In this document: in pieces, positions 23,916 through 36,125 of the stretch
Layout of the letters: every line of letters begins with the position of its first letter
Numbering within the stretch: the stretch's first letter is position 1
Source: Breviolum minutum Mf 1.05b.01
Taxonomy: Eukaryota; Sar; Dinophyceae; Suessiales; Symbiodiniaceae
NCBI GenBank assembly: GCA_000507305.1
Contig: DF239532.1
Span: forward strand, 124,001 to 188,000
Reading direction: 5' to 3'
Length of the DNA: 64,000 nucleotides
Position numbers and translations under genes: made by a program
Notes under the pieces: generated by a model
Told to the model about the DNA's origin: nothing
The model's database searches: none
What the model saw: the letters and a program-made list of their open reading frames with translations, nothing else

Positions 23916-24085
23916 GGATCACCGAAGTCTCCAAAGTGTACTCTGCCCTGCGGCAGGCTATGGCAAGGCGAGAGATCTTTGAGTCCACCCACGAAGAGTT
24001 GCTCAGCCGAACAACGTTTGACATGTTGTACATGTCGAACTCGCTCGTGGGAGATGGGATCAGAATCTTGGAAAACACAGAACCT
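23916..24085 (+). CDS. candidate exon, strand uncertain
   Basis: After TTCCAG the + frame reads ITEVSKVYSALRQAMARREI, then FESTHEELLSRTTFDMLYM and SNSLVGDGIRILEN. About 70 percent of codons end in G or C. The minus strand over the same bases is also open and protein-like (FSKILIPSPTSEFDMYNM), so the strand is not settled. The + call is preferred for the acceptor and codon use. The product is unknown. Confidence 0.28.
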
Positions 24086-24778
24086 GCCTCTTGCAATAAT
24101 CAAGACCGATCGAACCCGCAGTTTATGAATTCCAATTTCTGTGGCTGATACACCACTAACAATCCATAACACACCAACACATGATACGAAAGCATGCCGT
24201 GCCTTTTCTGAAAGCTTCCTGAGAGCATTGAATACAATAACCATAAAGAACCAGAGACTGACGTAGAATGGGATGGCAAAACAACACGAGAAAGCCACTG
24301 CCTCCTTTGGGCGATTTGACGGCATCAACATGTTTGAATTATGCAGGGGACAGTATATTCAAAGAATTGCAAAGATATACAAAGCACTACAAGATATGGA
24401 AGTTGTTTTGTAAGGCTTCTCTTGCAAGAATTACATCAAAACGCTGCAATTCGTTCTTAAGCCATCCTCATGATGAGTATCCCCAGACTTTTGCGTGAAG
24501 GTTCCAGCTTCCTTTGCCCTGTGTGTCATGGCTGCAATTAGATGTGTGGGGTAGACTTTCGGCAGAAGTCACTGGAGAGCCAATGTCACAATGTTTAAAT
24601 AGGTCTGAGCACTTTATGTGACGTTCCTCTGGTCGGCTTGGATGGGAGTGGCTCCCGGTAGCTGCAATTCACAGAGTATGTCATTAGGAGTAGCAAGATT
24701 CAGATGAAGAGAGTTGCTTCAGCAGGGTCCAAAAATATCCAAGAATAGTGATCTTGCTGTTCAGCATTTCTTTTCCAG

Positions 24779-24882
24779 AGACCGAAGGGTCGCTGAAGGG
24801 TGCAGTTCACTGTGATTTTGAAGTGATCTTGCCCGTCACGATGAGGCGGTTTTTACGGCTGGAGCTTTGGGCACTGCCCTGA
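24779..24882 (+). CDS. terminal exon of an unknown gene
   Basis: A good acceptor (CATTTCTTTTCCAG) is followed by 33 full codons and a TGA at 24880-24882. They read TEGSLKGAVHCDFEVILPV and then TMRRFLRLELWALP. Most codons end in G or C. No family is recognised and no upstream exon was confidently linked. Confidence 0.35.
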
Positions 24883-27800
24883 GAATTGGTGTGCATGATA
24901 TGCGTATGACTGTATGACTGTACGATATATTTGCGCATTGTGAATCTTCCCCCCAGCTTTATCCCTGCTCCTGAGTGCCTTAGATGATCTTAGAGGGGCA
25001 TATCCTGAAAGATCCTGAGCGTCGCTGCTTTAGTTGTGTTCTTTTGCTCTGTAAAGCATGCTCCAGCAACGAGTAGGGCCAAGGGGGCCAAGGAGCAAGG
25101 AGCAAGGAGACATGAAGCAGCCAGCTGCGCTTTCTTTCAGCGATTGATATGTTGCTACATACTTGCGACACAAGATGCCAGATAGTAAGATCAGGCTGCG
25201 TTGAGTTCCAAGGTTCTGGCAAGTCCTTCACTGTTGGTTGGCTCGCTGACCAGGACGGAGATGTGTGGCGATGGGATTCTTTTTCTGAAATGCTAGGGCT
25301 GCTAGGGTCACTTGGGATGCTTGTTCTTCACTGAATAGCAGTCCAAGCTGCGACTCTTGAAGAAGCGATTGTACTTTTGCTTAAATGGGGCACCCGAGCA
25401 CTCGCAAAGAGATGCCTTGCTTGGACAGCGTCAAGCATACAATGCGCGTCCCTGATGTATTTGACATGCATGCTGTATATGTGACTATTCTGACTCATCT
25501 TGACACTCGATTTGGAAAGCATTTGGAAGGGTGCAGATTCCATGACTATCCTGAGCATACTGCAGGATAGTTTGTGTAGGAGTCGGGACTAGAAGTATAT
25601 AGCCAGGGATTCTCACATTTTTGGAAGGCCAAAGGATTTTTGCACAGTACATCTTGATTTCGCGCTGCAAATGGAACTTTATGAAATTATATCAGTCTTT
25701 ACCCTGCCTCTTGAGTGGAGTGCTGAGTTGTTTTGAGAAGTCTCAAGTTGGCTCAGGGCTTGATGCCTGCCCTGGCAACCAGCGTTGGGTTGCCAAGTTT
25801 TCTTGTATGGGGCACCATCAGACTGACAATCTTATTGGACTGTCCTTTGTAAACTGCAAAGCGCAATTCATTGCGCAAGATGCATGACACATCGAGCTTT
25901 GCAAGTAAGCCGCTGTCAGATCTCAGTGGCTTGTGGCATTCCTTGCTTGGTGGTATTTGGACGCCGTGTTGCATCCACACATACAAACACATGCACACTT
26001 CCGACAAGCAAAACCATCCAACTTTCCTTTTGACTTTTCGCCTCCTATCAGCAAGACCTCGACATGTTTCAGACTTTTCGCATACTGGCATGCTGTTACT
26101 GTAGATTTGCACTAGATTTGCACAGCTGCATGGGCTGACTTGAATCCGCTGGCCTTGCACTTCAAAATGCTCAGCACTTGCATTGGAGGTTTACATCAAC
26201 CCCGACACAATTGCCAGAGCCCTGCCAGTTGGAATGCTCAGCGTGAGGGCACACACACAGCTATGTTGCCGATGTTGCAATCGACTTCAGACTATTCGCT
26301 GCCTGCACAGGCCCGTCGTGTTGTTGAAAGGTCGACAGAATCTCGAAAGATACTATACCGATACAATCCGATACAGATACATGATTACATACAGTAAATC
26401 AATGTAATTACGTATCATACATCATATACATATCATACAAGATCACTTCAAGTTTCCAAATGTTTGGAGGGACCAGTCTCAGAACTGGTGGATCTGTTAG
26501 CATCGGGGTTCAACATGTTTAGTTTTGCAAACCAATGCAATACAAGAGTCGATAAAGAAAACGTGGCAATAAATGACGAAATGACCCAACATGAGTTCTG
26601 GTTTGTATGGTCTTGACTGCACTTCGTACCATGCCGTAAGCGACGACATTGGTTGACTGGCTTCCGGTACAGACAAACCACATCAAACCTAGAACTAAAT
26701 GCATACAGGCTCATACAGGCATCATGTTGCTTTCCATGCTCAGATCGTCCTGGCAAAGTGCTGTCTTGGGTTGCGTTGGGTTGTGACACGGAGTGTTTCG
26801 CTTGCCTAAGGAATGGAATGAATACCTGCGTCATCATCGTGTCAATGGTCCCCGCCTTTTCGGATCTGACATGAGCGACTGGAAACGACTTGACTTGACT
26901 TGACTTATTTGACTTTCGGAAAGATAGAACACGATTGATCACGATTGACGAATATATAAAGGAGCCAAGGAGTCGCAGAATAGTAGCGGTTGTCACTATT
27001 TTGTGCGCATGTTCCCGATCTGGGCAAGTGTATCGAGTGCCTAAAGGCTATTCCAATTCATGCTCTGCTTTCTTCAGTGAGCATACTGGCGTTCCACACA
27101 GCGTTGCATGTTGAACGGCTTCGTATTACTTTGCTTGCTTTGCCTGTCAACAAGTAATTATATTATATAGATTTATATAGTCTCTTTTACTTCCCCATCC
27201 AGGGATTTCGGTGACATCGTCAGAACGGAATTCAGGCCATGAGATGTGCCTCAAGGAAGCTTGACACTTAGAATTCTCCAACATCTAGCTTGGCATCTGC
27301 AACAGCACCCATTCATCAAGTTCTTCTGAGGGAAAGGTAGATTGCACATTGGATTAGTTACTAGTCAGAGATTTTAAAATCATGCAACATGTACTTGAAA
27401 GTGCGACCCATTTATTGGACCCTGCTTGACTGAATTGACTCGGCCTGCAAGAAGCATGTTTGAAGGCATGGTGCAACTACATGTCTATGAAATATCATCC
27501 CTTGTGGTGTTGCAAACACCTTCTTCCGTGTCTTTGCCTCTTCACCCAGGTAGAACTACCCTACCCGCCATAGAGGGTACATGATGGAATGCACTGCATG
27601 TGCATAATGCATAATTTGTGATAGAACATGGTGGAACATGTTGAACATGGCAACGCCCTTTCCTTGTGGTGCGAGTGAGCATGAGTGAGCCGCAAATCTG
27701 AGGCCGGCCTAATCGCAGAAGTAGCACTTTGGTCTGCGCTGCGGAATGGTCTTTCAGTTTGCCAGGGTTCTAAGAAGCAGACAGCAGCAGCCGAAACTAG

Positions 27801-28232
27801 TCTTGGATAGTCTTGGAATACAGGAAAACCTCCCACTGAGCTTCTTGAGTTGTCTCACGACTTCTTTCTCCTAATTATATATTAGCAACATCCAAATCTG
27901 TTTGCATTGTTTTCTTTTTTGCAAGTTGCATGAAGAAGCAGCACGAGCAGGAAGGAATGCCAATGCCAGAAAAGCTTGCATGTCTAAATTGCCATACGTA
28001 GTCCAGAAATGGGTACCGGTGCGGTGCAGAGACTTCAAGACCTCGAATTTCGATTAAATATGTAATGCAGTAATGCATACAATTTTCATCAATTTTCCAT
28101 TGATTCGGTTTCCATCTCAGAGATGAATGCCCGTGAATGTACATTTGTTCATCCCATGTTTGGATGACAATTTCAATGCCCCATAATCTGCTGATCGCAG
28201 AAGTATGCAGAAGCAATCTGACCCGTTCCAAG
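24883..28232. other. AT-rich, no resolved gene
   Basis: One possible exon at 26175-26242 (LALEVYINPDTIARALPVG) lies between an acceptor CTCAG and a GT donor. A frame at about 27702-27809 (EAGLIAEVALWSALRNG) is another weak candidate. The rest shows no coding signal. Long minus-strand frames at 26448-26996 and 27875-28309 lack any recognisable domain. Confidence 0.25.
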
Positions 28233-28311
28233 GTGTCGACTCCTCTTTGCGTGACGGAGAGTGGCATCGACAACTTTTCCAGAAAATTTGCCGAGAACAT
28301 CCCGAACACAG
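28233..28311 (+). CDS. candidate internal exon, unknown
   Basis: Between TTCCAAG and a GC donor at 28312, 79 bases encode VSTPLCVTESGIDNFSRKF then AENIPNT. G/C-ending codons dominate. A minus-strand frame overlaps it and is also open. The exon lies just before the TTG repeat. Function unknown. Confidence 0.25.
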
Positions 28312-28578
28312 GCGCTGAATTGCTACCAGTCTGGGTGCAACTGGTATTTCAGTGACTTCCTTACTCCGTCCTTCTTGCTCCTTTGAATCGCGAAGCGCTT
28401 TGAGAGGTTTTCTGCAAACGTGATGGTGCAGACTAGTTGTCATGAATCAGCTTGTCATCATTTGTTAGCACCGCAGGCTGACCCTAGTTCACATCGATGT
28501 TGACTCGGAGGCTGTGAACATGACGGGGAAAGAGGTTTAGCATCCCTGTTGGACTTTTCGCTGCAGAAAGGGTGAGTG

Positions 28579-28699
<121 letters not shown>

Positions 28700-29187
28700 A
28701 CTTGTTCTTGTTTGTGTTCTTTTCCTGGATGGACTCACCCCAGCATTTTGTAGTGAATGCCTTGTAGATATTGTAAACCCGTGCCAGCATTTTGTAGTAG
28801 GCAGAGGGAATCCAAAAATTGAACTTGTGCAGTTGAATTTTACAGTGCTTGTCCATCAAAATGTAGTAACTGGGACTTGGAATTAGGATCATATAATCAT
28901 ATTGCTGCAAGAAGCCTACACAACTCCACCAGGAGAATTTGAAGAAAGATGGTTTAGTTCTGTGATTGTGTGGTGATAGGACCGAGAAGCATACCAATCA
29001 CCAATCGAGCATCTCTGTATGTCGGCGAAGAGTCTGTGCCAAGAGCGTTCTCAAGTGGACCACAGGATCCCTAGTCCCAAAGTGGCCACAGATAGCAGAG
29101 GAATGCAGAAGATGACTTCAAGTAGCATGATGCATTCATATTTGCATTCTCCCAGCAAACATGTCGAGAATGTGTGACCAATCCCAG

Positions 29188-29290
29188 GCTGCCCTGCCTG
29201 TTTTAATACGCCGAGCGGAAGCAAGGGCTGCTCGCTCTGGCCGTGAGGCCTGCCTTGTAGTCGTCCCGGGGTGGAGCCAAGCTCTGGGGC
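29188..29290 (+). CDS. candidate exon in a GC-rich island
   Basis: After ATCCCAG the frame reads AALPVLIRRAEARAARSGRE then ACLVVVPGWSQALG. It is an Ala/Arg-rich segment in a locally GC-rich stretch. The donor is not clear. A possible downstream exon at 30341 (VADAVDLYVRVHNCVEQ) follows GCGCAG. Unrecognised. Confidence 0.2.
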
Positions 29291-31039
29291 ATACGCAATC
29301 TTTTGTGATGTTTTCCTCCGTTGCTATTGGCCAATGGTTTTTGCATGTTTTTGTCCATGTCTTTCATTGGTGATTGATCCAGAAGAATCCGATTAGATAC
29401 ATGCGCAACCCATGCCATGAATGCCGTGTCCAGTTCCCAGGTGCCAGCAGAGGCAATTGAAAAGAGCGCTTGGCAACCCAGAGTTTGCCTGGTGCTGCGG
29501 CAAACATCACCATACCATCTTAGGACGTACTAGAACCCTTTGATATCCTTCCATGCGATATATGTATGATTCTGATACAACAATATGTATATGATACAAT
29601 GTTTAAGATCCTCAACTGTCAAGTATGAAACCGGATGGTGTAGATTTAAGGGATACTTAGGGGTATGTCATTCATTTATTCAGGTCATTTCTGTGGATAT
29701 ATGACATATATGTTCTTGATTATTCCTGTATATTGTACCATATTCTGTACCAATTGTCACCATTATTTTATGATATTTAGATCAACCGCGTCGCTTTCAA
29801 TCAGCCTCTTAGAAGGTCGAGTTTGTTCCTACATCCGTGTCCCAGGCGAGGCATGAAAACCATTTCTGCATTTTCTAGCATTCTGGCACTGGAACCATTT
29901 GGAACCTATGTTAAACAAACCTGTTTAAACATTCAAACCGTATCATATACTATACAGTTTGTGGAAGTATATCTAAGCACTTGTCAAGGCAGTGAAGACG
30001 GAAGATAGAAGCCCTGAAGCCAAAGGGGAGATTATAGCTAGGTTCAGTGCCGTGCAGCAGGTTCATAGCTAAACATTCAGGAATGTCTCGTGTCATGATT
30101 CTGGGACATTGTTCTCCGCGGTTGAATGGCCGAAGGTTGATGTCTAATCTTGTCTCATCTATGCGCAATATATGGATTGGCAGGAAAGCTGCTTGTGTAT
30201 GTGAAGTGCAGAGGGAGCAACGATTTCAGCACATATCCGCTGGTGCGTATAATTATGTAACACAAAAAACATCTATACTACTGAATCTGAATATAAAATG
30301 CATTAGGGCGTCTTAAGTGTTGACAGTGGGCACAGCGCAGGTCGCAGATGCCGTTGATCTTTATGTACGCGTGCACAACTGTGTGGAACAGGCAGGGCCG
30401 GGGTGCGTGACGAATGAACACTCACAAAGTAGCTCGTCTATTTTGGAAATGCTTCAACCATGTGGAGTCATACTCAGCCTATCAAAAGGACTACAAGCAG
30501 TGTATATATCATATTGTCATATTATTACACAATATGTGTCTGGTTGAGTTTCATACAAACGTGGACTCCATGCTGACCGCCAGCGGAATGAGGGACTGAT
30601 GTTTGATGAACGGGAGGTTTTTCTCTCAAGTGAAATCGCAATTTGCATGATTTTGCTTCTTGAAAGGATAACCACAGCATAATCCAACAAAGCGATACAT
30701 TCTTCCTCATTCTTCCTATATGCTTTAACATCCTTGTTCTTTCCCCGTAGAGAGGTAGATATCTTGTAACTTTGCACACTTGTTGACAGACAAAAGGCAA
30801 TGATACAGACCTTTGGCGTTCCTTCTCAATTTTCAAGACTTTAGTTGTTTGTCAAAGAAGTGTGCATACTTTCGCGTGACAACGTACAGCAACTTGAGCA
30901 ATTTCATAGCGATCATTCGGCGACATTGTGAACGCAGTGTCCAAGTGTGTGGTCTCTCAAAAAAGACCCGAAGTACAACTACAAGAAGATGCAGGGTTTC
31001 TTCATCCAGATCTGTTTTGATTGAATCTACATATGTTAG

Positions 31040-31161
31040 CAGGCGCGGTAAATGTGCCTTGGAGTGGGAAACCAATTCTAATTAACCCTCTGCACCTGCA
31101 TGACGTCAAGGAGAATGAGATGGATGAGGTGATGTTGAAACACTACCAATGGGACAGTTGA
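31040..31161 (+). CDS. terminal exon of an unknown gene
   Basis: After ATGTTAG, 122 bases run in one frame to a TGA at 31159-31161. They read GAVNVPWSGKPILINPLHL then HDVKENEMDEVMLKHYQWDS. The mix of hydrophobic, acidic and aromatic residues is that of a normal globular C-terminus. Exons near 29188 and 30341 could belong to the same gene, but the phases are not fixed. No family assigned. Confidence 0.4.
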
Positions 31162-31664
31162 GGTGTTCAGTCTTGTCGAAGTCTAAGTGCATGTGTGTAA
31201 ACAAGAAGCAAGTGAACTGATTCGTGTGATAGCGAGCCCTTGCAACGTAGGAGGATGGTCAGCCGTACATTGCTGCCCTATGTGCTGCAGAGGATGGCGT
31301 GTCTTGGCTGGACTGGATCGGACTGCAAAGCCTATCACCATCTATCACCCTTTGGTGATGGCAAGAACAACACAGCTTGCAAATTTACATATCGCGCCAT
31401 GTTGTACAGATCTTTTCCAGGCACGTGATGCTCTACTTGGCCTTCTCTCTCATGTTTGCTTCTTTCATTTGAAGTAGATGGAAGTAGGGTAGTCCTGTAT
31501 AGCAACTCCAATGAAATGGCCCGCTCATGGTCCTTTTGGGTTTCATCCTCCGGACTTTTTGTAACCACAAACGAGCCTACATGATCAGTTGTGGTAGTCA
31601 GTAGTTTGCGTTTGGTTTCTGACTCTGTTGCAGCTAATAAGGATGACACAGTCTGTTTCGATGA

Positions 31665-31865
31665 CCATGCAATTTCACTCTTGATGTCACACAAAATCCT
31701 CAGGCCGCCCTCCTGTTCGAGGACGATCCACACGAACAAGTTGTTGCGCTTGAAAGCTCAAATTTACTTGGGGAGTTTGGCGCAAGAAGATGGCATGGTA
31801 TCAGCTTGCTAGATAGCAAGAATAGCATCAAGCAAGCTCTGCATAAGGGAAAATACATTTATTAG
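31665..31865 (+). CDS. 66-codon frame without Met, strand uncertain
   Basis: The + frame reads CNFTLDVTQNPQAALLFEDD, PHEQVVALESSNLLGEF and ends KQALHKGKYIY. A minus-strand frame of 134 codons (31335-31739) overlaps it and is equally protein-like (SLLAATESETKRKLL). One of the two may be a real exon. I cannot decide between them without comparison to relatives. Confidence 0.22.
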   Translation, partial: PCNFTLDVTQNPQAALLFEDDPHEQVVALESSNLLGEFGARRWHGISLLDSKNSIKQALHKGKYIY

Positions 31866-33242
31866 AGGTGCATACAATGATGACTCTGGTCAAGTTCTCT
31901 TGGCATCAGACGGTTTCAGGTTGGTGAAAATGATATCAACCTAGATTTTACCATAGAAGTATCTGGAACTTGCAAAGTTTCGGTAAAATGCAGTTGACAC
32001 TTGGCTGACGCTGCCTGTATATGTCTTCTAGATCAGATTGCAGTGTGCTGGATTGTCAGATCTGATATATCATATATCTCTTATATCATGTTGGTCCTTG
32101 GAGTAGACAAGGTCCGAAGCCCTTGGCCAGATGCTGTGGCGTCCTTTGCAAAGGCATTGGTCTTGTCTTACATTTGTCTCAACGTGACATCCTAAAGTTC
32201 ATGATGCTTGTGTGAGGCCATTGCCAAGAATTTTAGCCAAACTTCGCTTATCACATGCTTCTTGCCCTCACCTCTGCTGCAAGACTGAACCCAAAGTACA
32301 AGGACTATGAAAGACTTACATGTACAAGGAACATACAGGTGAAAGCAAAGGCTTACTAGGCTTACTTACTCCCATGCAACTCCGGAATGCTCACGAGTAA
32401 AATTCTACTAAACTACGCATAGATATGCATAGATCATATATTACGTTATAGTTATATATATATATATCTCAACTAGATTCAACTGATAAAATAGACTTTG
32501 GAGTCGATGCCAGCCTTGGCCTGAGCTTTTGCGACCCTCCCACCACCCACCAGCAAAGACTCAAGAATGTTTACATATCAGACTCATACCTTTTCAGGAA
32601 GCTTGCGTTCCATCTGCAAACATATCATGCATGTCCGAATTGCTTATTATTATACGCATTGGTTGTACCTTCTTGACACGATGAAGCCAGCCTTTTCCGT
32701 GAACCAAGCCTTATCATGCTTGGCAGGCTTTGGGCCAACAGTGCTGCTGTGGCGCAAAGTCACTAGAAGCTGGCCGTATTCTCGCACCAGAAATAGCTGG
32801 ATTTCAAACCTTCACGTTTGGAGCTCAACAATGATCTCCAGTGTTCCTGTTTTTTGATTTCGATTGGAACAAGGTGGAAATCCACATGTAGAATTCTTTA
32901 AGCCTTCACGACTCAATGGCACAGCGACTGATGTTGCAGCTTGCCAAGTCACCGCTCAAGGTGTTACACAATCTCTGGCAATGTTTGACATTTTTATTGC
33001 TCAAGTAGCATGACATTCAACTTTGCCAGGAGAACCTCTTCCCTTTCCACCTTCGGACAGCTTTTTCACTCTCAACAAGTGGACTTGTGAAATCCTCCTG
33101 GAATATACTTGCGACATCTTGCGACCATGAGTTATCATGAGTTAATGGTTTGAGTATATTTTTAGTATGATTTCACTTGATTGAGACGAGCGTGCAGCAG
33201 TGGCATTGTCAGCTTTGACCGCATAAAGTAGGGCCACTTCAG

Positions 33243-33308
33243 AAAGATCCACAGCATGAAATCTTGAATCTTGAAGCCTACAGGGAAGTGATTAAAGACA
33301 TGAAGTGA
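33243..33308 (+). CDS. terminal exon of an unknown gene
   Basis: Directly after GCCACTTCAG come 21 codons and a TGA at 33306-33308: KDPQHEILNLEAYREVIKDM then K. The segment is charged and helix-like. Possible earlier exons of the same gene are about 32937-32969 (QRLMLQLAKSPLK, GT donor) and about 33028-33110 after TTTGCCAG. Their reading frames are not fixed. No family recognised. Confidence 0.38.
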   Translation, partial: KDPQHEILNLEAYREVIKDMK

Positions 33309-33513
33309 GTGGCGTGACATCGTGTGACAAAACTGTTTTAGGAACTTGCACCATGTATTGCCACCTATCATTTGTGCTTAGATGCTTAGTTAAACTTGGT
33401 AGGGCCTGGTTTGGAAAACACACAATGTTTTCATCTATTTTACATTTTGCTAGTGGCCATGTGGGCTTCCTTTGTTTCGTTTCATGCACGTTGAATCTGC
33501 CACTGTTTGCAGG

Positions 33514-33726
33514 ATGCCGCAAGCATCAGTCGTTTTTGCAAAAAAAGGTGTGAATGCTGCAACACCCAATGCACGTACAAATTTATGTGTGTATCAGTGT
33601 ATCATTTGTTCTAGCTTTATACTATCCTTTGCCGCGCTCATTGCAGCCTGCCGACAACAGACTGCTGCGTTCACAGTTCAAGAGAGAATACTAGAGGATA
33701 CTACGTACAGGCAATTATTTGCCTAA
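33514..33726 (+). CDS. small ATG frame with one possible membrane helix
   Basis: An ATG frame of 70 codons begins MPQASVVFAKKGVNAATPNA. It contains the hydrophobic stretch IICSSFILSFAALIAAC and ends EDTTYRQLFA. It directly follows TGTTTGCAG, so it may instead be an internal exon in another frame, DAASISRFCKKRCECCNTQC, which is Cys-rich. Both readings are possible. Confidence 0.22.
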   Translation: MPQASVVFAKKGVNAATPNARTNLCVYQCIICSSFILSFAALIAACRQQTAAFTVQERILEDTTYRQLFA

Positions 33727-34082
33727 ACGATATTGAATACGATAGAATTCCTACGCATCCTCATGCTGCTGTTTGTCACTGCTTCACGCGATTTCAATTT
33801 TACACCTGTGATGACTAGAAATAGAATGAGATATATATATGAGATATCCGAGATAACCATAAACCTCACCGACCTTTCCTCTGTGAGTGGGAAGTGGGAG
33901 ACATACCGTTACTAGAAAACCTTCAAGAAAGGAGCGTTTTGATGATTATCGACTGATGCTAAATGCCGCTGTTGCTCTTCTTTGTTATGTAGCACACCTA
34001 TGGTGAAGCACAGGCAAGAAAAGATGAACTTGCTGCCAACCGCAAGATGAGAAATGAATGCGTAACCTGCATGTCTTTCCAG

Positions 34083-34190
34083 GAGCGCCTTTACGAGAGC
34101 TGGAGGTTCGGGCGGCACCACGTCCAGCCTCACCTACACGAGGGGAGCCTCAGAAAGCTGCAAGCTATGGATGTGTTGGATTCTGCTTGA
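34083..34190 (+). CDS. candidate terminal exon, Arg/His-rich
   Basis: A clear acceptor (ATGTCTTTCCAG) is followed by 35 codons and a TGA at 34188-34190: ERLYESWRFGRHHVQPHLHE, then GSLRKLQAMDVLDSA. G/C-ending codons are frequent. A second frame (AGGSGGTTSSLTYTRG) is also open with good codon use, so the frame is a preference, not a proof. Confidence 0.3.
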   Translation, partial: ERLYESWRFGRHHVQPHLHEGSLRKLQAMDVLDSA

Positions 34191-34471
34191 TCGCTGTTTT
34201 AAGCCTTATCTCATAGATATGCAATGACATGCAGTGCTTTGTGGTGCTTTATGCGCGTTACGAGGCAACAAACAAAGCATACAAAATATGTTCTGAATTC
34301 TGTACATTTTTCTCAGCACGCCACAACAACTGCCTTTTGTGCAGTCCGACCAAGCTGCAGGGTGAGTAGATGCATCCCAGCTAATCTAATATCTGCACAA
34401 CCATCCTGCCCTTGTCGCCGATTTGACATGATCAGCATTGCTTAGGGCTGCTGAGTTGGACTGCTCCACCA

Positions 34472-34535
34472 ATGTCGCCACGCAAAGCGAAGCAGGTCGA
34501 GAAGCAAGAGGCCCCCGCCATGACAATGTTGACTG
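34472..34535 (+). CDS. candidate first exon, basic N-terminus
   Basis: An ATG at 34472 opens MSPRKAKQVEKQEAPAMTML and then T, up to a GT donor at 34536. It is Lys-rich with G/C-ending codons, like a first exon. A different frame through the same bases (RHDNVDWYDQVEVYKGL, stop at 34565-34567) competes. No downstream exon was linked. Confidence 0.25.
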
Positions 34536-35779
34536 GTATGACCAAGTCGAAGTCTATAAGGGTTTATGATGACCATATAGACAAAAATGACTCATGATAT
34601 GACATCATTCATTTCATGATTTCATGTTTATTTTATGTTTAAGTCGTCATAGTATCAATGATTGCAACAGCAAAAATGGCTATTATTATTAGTTATTGGA
34701 TAAGATTTGATTGTAGTAAATTTGCCCTCATGAAAGTGGTTTGTTCTTGAGAAAACACTTTCGCGCCCACTTCGCTCCCTCTTTCTATTCGTCTCTGAAT
34801 CATACTCGGGGTGGCAATCTACGTCTGACACTCACATTTACATTCCCTAGCTTTCGACAACTGAACGATCCTGCAGAAACAGAAGAAATATGAATGAATG
34901 GGGTAAGTAGAACAATGGAGTGGACTGATGGTCACACCGATCCTGAGGTGCTGCCGCTGAATAACGCAGACAAGCGCAGGCGCAGTGGAGATCACTTCCT
35001 GACTTTTGATATTTTTATATTGCGTCAATCTATATGTATTCTCCACAAGCCTGCCTCCAGATATTGCCATTAGAAGTAGTATGAATCTCTTTAAGGTTCT
35101 TTTGGTACCTTCACTTTTCACAAGCTCATGCGTTTCGGGACAGAGATACAGCCAAATATATCGTCTAAGAAGACTTGCTGCCCTGTTGAACATTTCATCA
35201 TGACCCTGGTACTGTTTGTCTTGGCTGTGCTACCTTCTTGACTCTGGGTCCGTAGTTCAACATGACCATTCGTCCTTGCCATTGCACCCAAGGGATTCTG
35301 GACTGAATTGTGACGCATACAGATGCAACCCTATGCACACCAGAACGGATCCCATTGGTGTTCACTTGGGTCTGTGTGGTTGAAGGAAGTCAACTGGAAA
35401 TGAAACAGAAAACCAGTACTTGTACTTGCACATCTACCTTGGACTGGCCTTGCCAAAAGGTTTCCACATATTCACCCCGATTTTACGCTTCGGGTTCTAG
35501 TCTAGTCCTTAAGACTTAAGACATAGAAAGTCTGACAATTCACGCTGGCCCCAATTATTACGATTGTTATAACCTAGTTATCACGCCGCCACTACGGGCA
35601 GGGCACCCCAAATCTACAACAGTCACACAACACGCTGTACCACAGCCTCACCTGTTTGACCAGACTCGGGGGGTGACTCGCCGGTCAAGTCAAAACCAAA
35701 ATGGTCGAGTCATATAACTCAATTCAACTCAACACCCGTATATGAGTAAACAGTCACTAGACAGTACTATGTAGCTAAA

Positions 35780-36125
35780 CTACACCAAAGCAAAAAACAA
35801 ACAAACACACAAGGAATCTAAGAAGCAAGGACACAAAGAAACAAAAAACAAGCAAGCAATAAGCAAACAAACAAACAAGCAAACAAGCAAACAAGCAAAC
35901 AAACAAACAAACAGACAGACGAACGAACAAACAACGGAACAAAGTAACAAACGAACAAGCAAACAGACGAACACAAACGAACAAACGAACACAAACGGAA
36001 ACACAAACACGAGCACATACGAACACAAACACCAACACGAGCACAAACAGAAAAAAAAACAAGCACACACACAAACACAAGCACCACCACAAACACAAAC
36101 AAATGCAAACACAAAGACAAACATG
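35780..36125. repeat. degenerate CAAA/CAAG/CACA tetranucleotide tract
   Basis: About 345 bases are built almost only from A, C and G on the + strand: CAAACAAA, CAAGCAAA, CGAACAAA, then CACAAACA. The minus strand is therefore open in all frames, with Cys, Leu, Val and Phe only, which makes a spurious 206-codon frame. It reads as a diverged tetranucleotide microsatellite, not a membrane protein. Confidence 0.85.

Noticed and set aside
26448..26996. 182-codon minus-strand frame
   Set aside because: No domain, no codon bias and random-looking composition. Length alone is not evidence in AT-rich DNA searched on six frames.
27440..27535. AWCNYMSMKYHPLWCC followed by KHLLPC on +, possibly a decayed module copy
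   Set aside because: Only the WCC triplet and a distant Cys fit. Spacing and the EGWS core are missing, so I do not count it.
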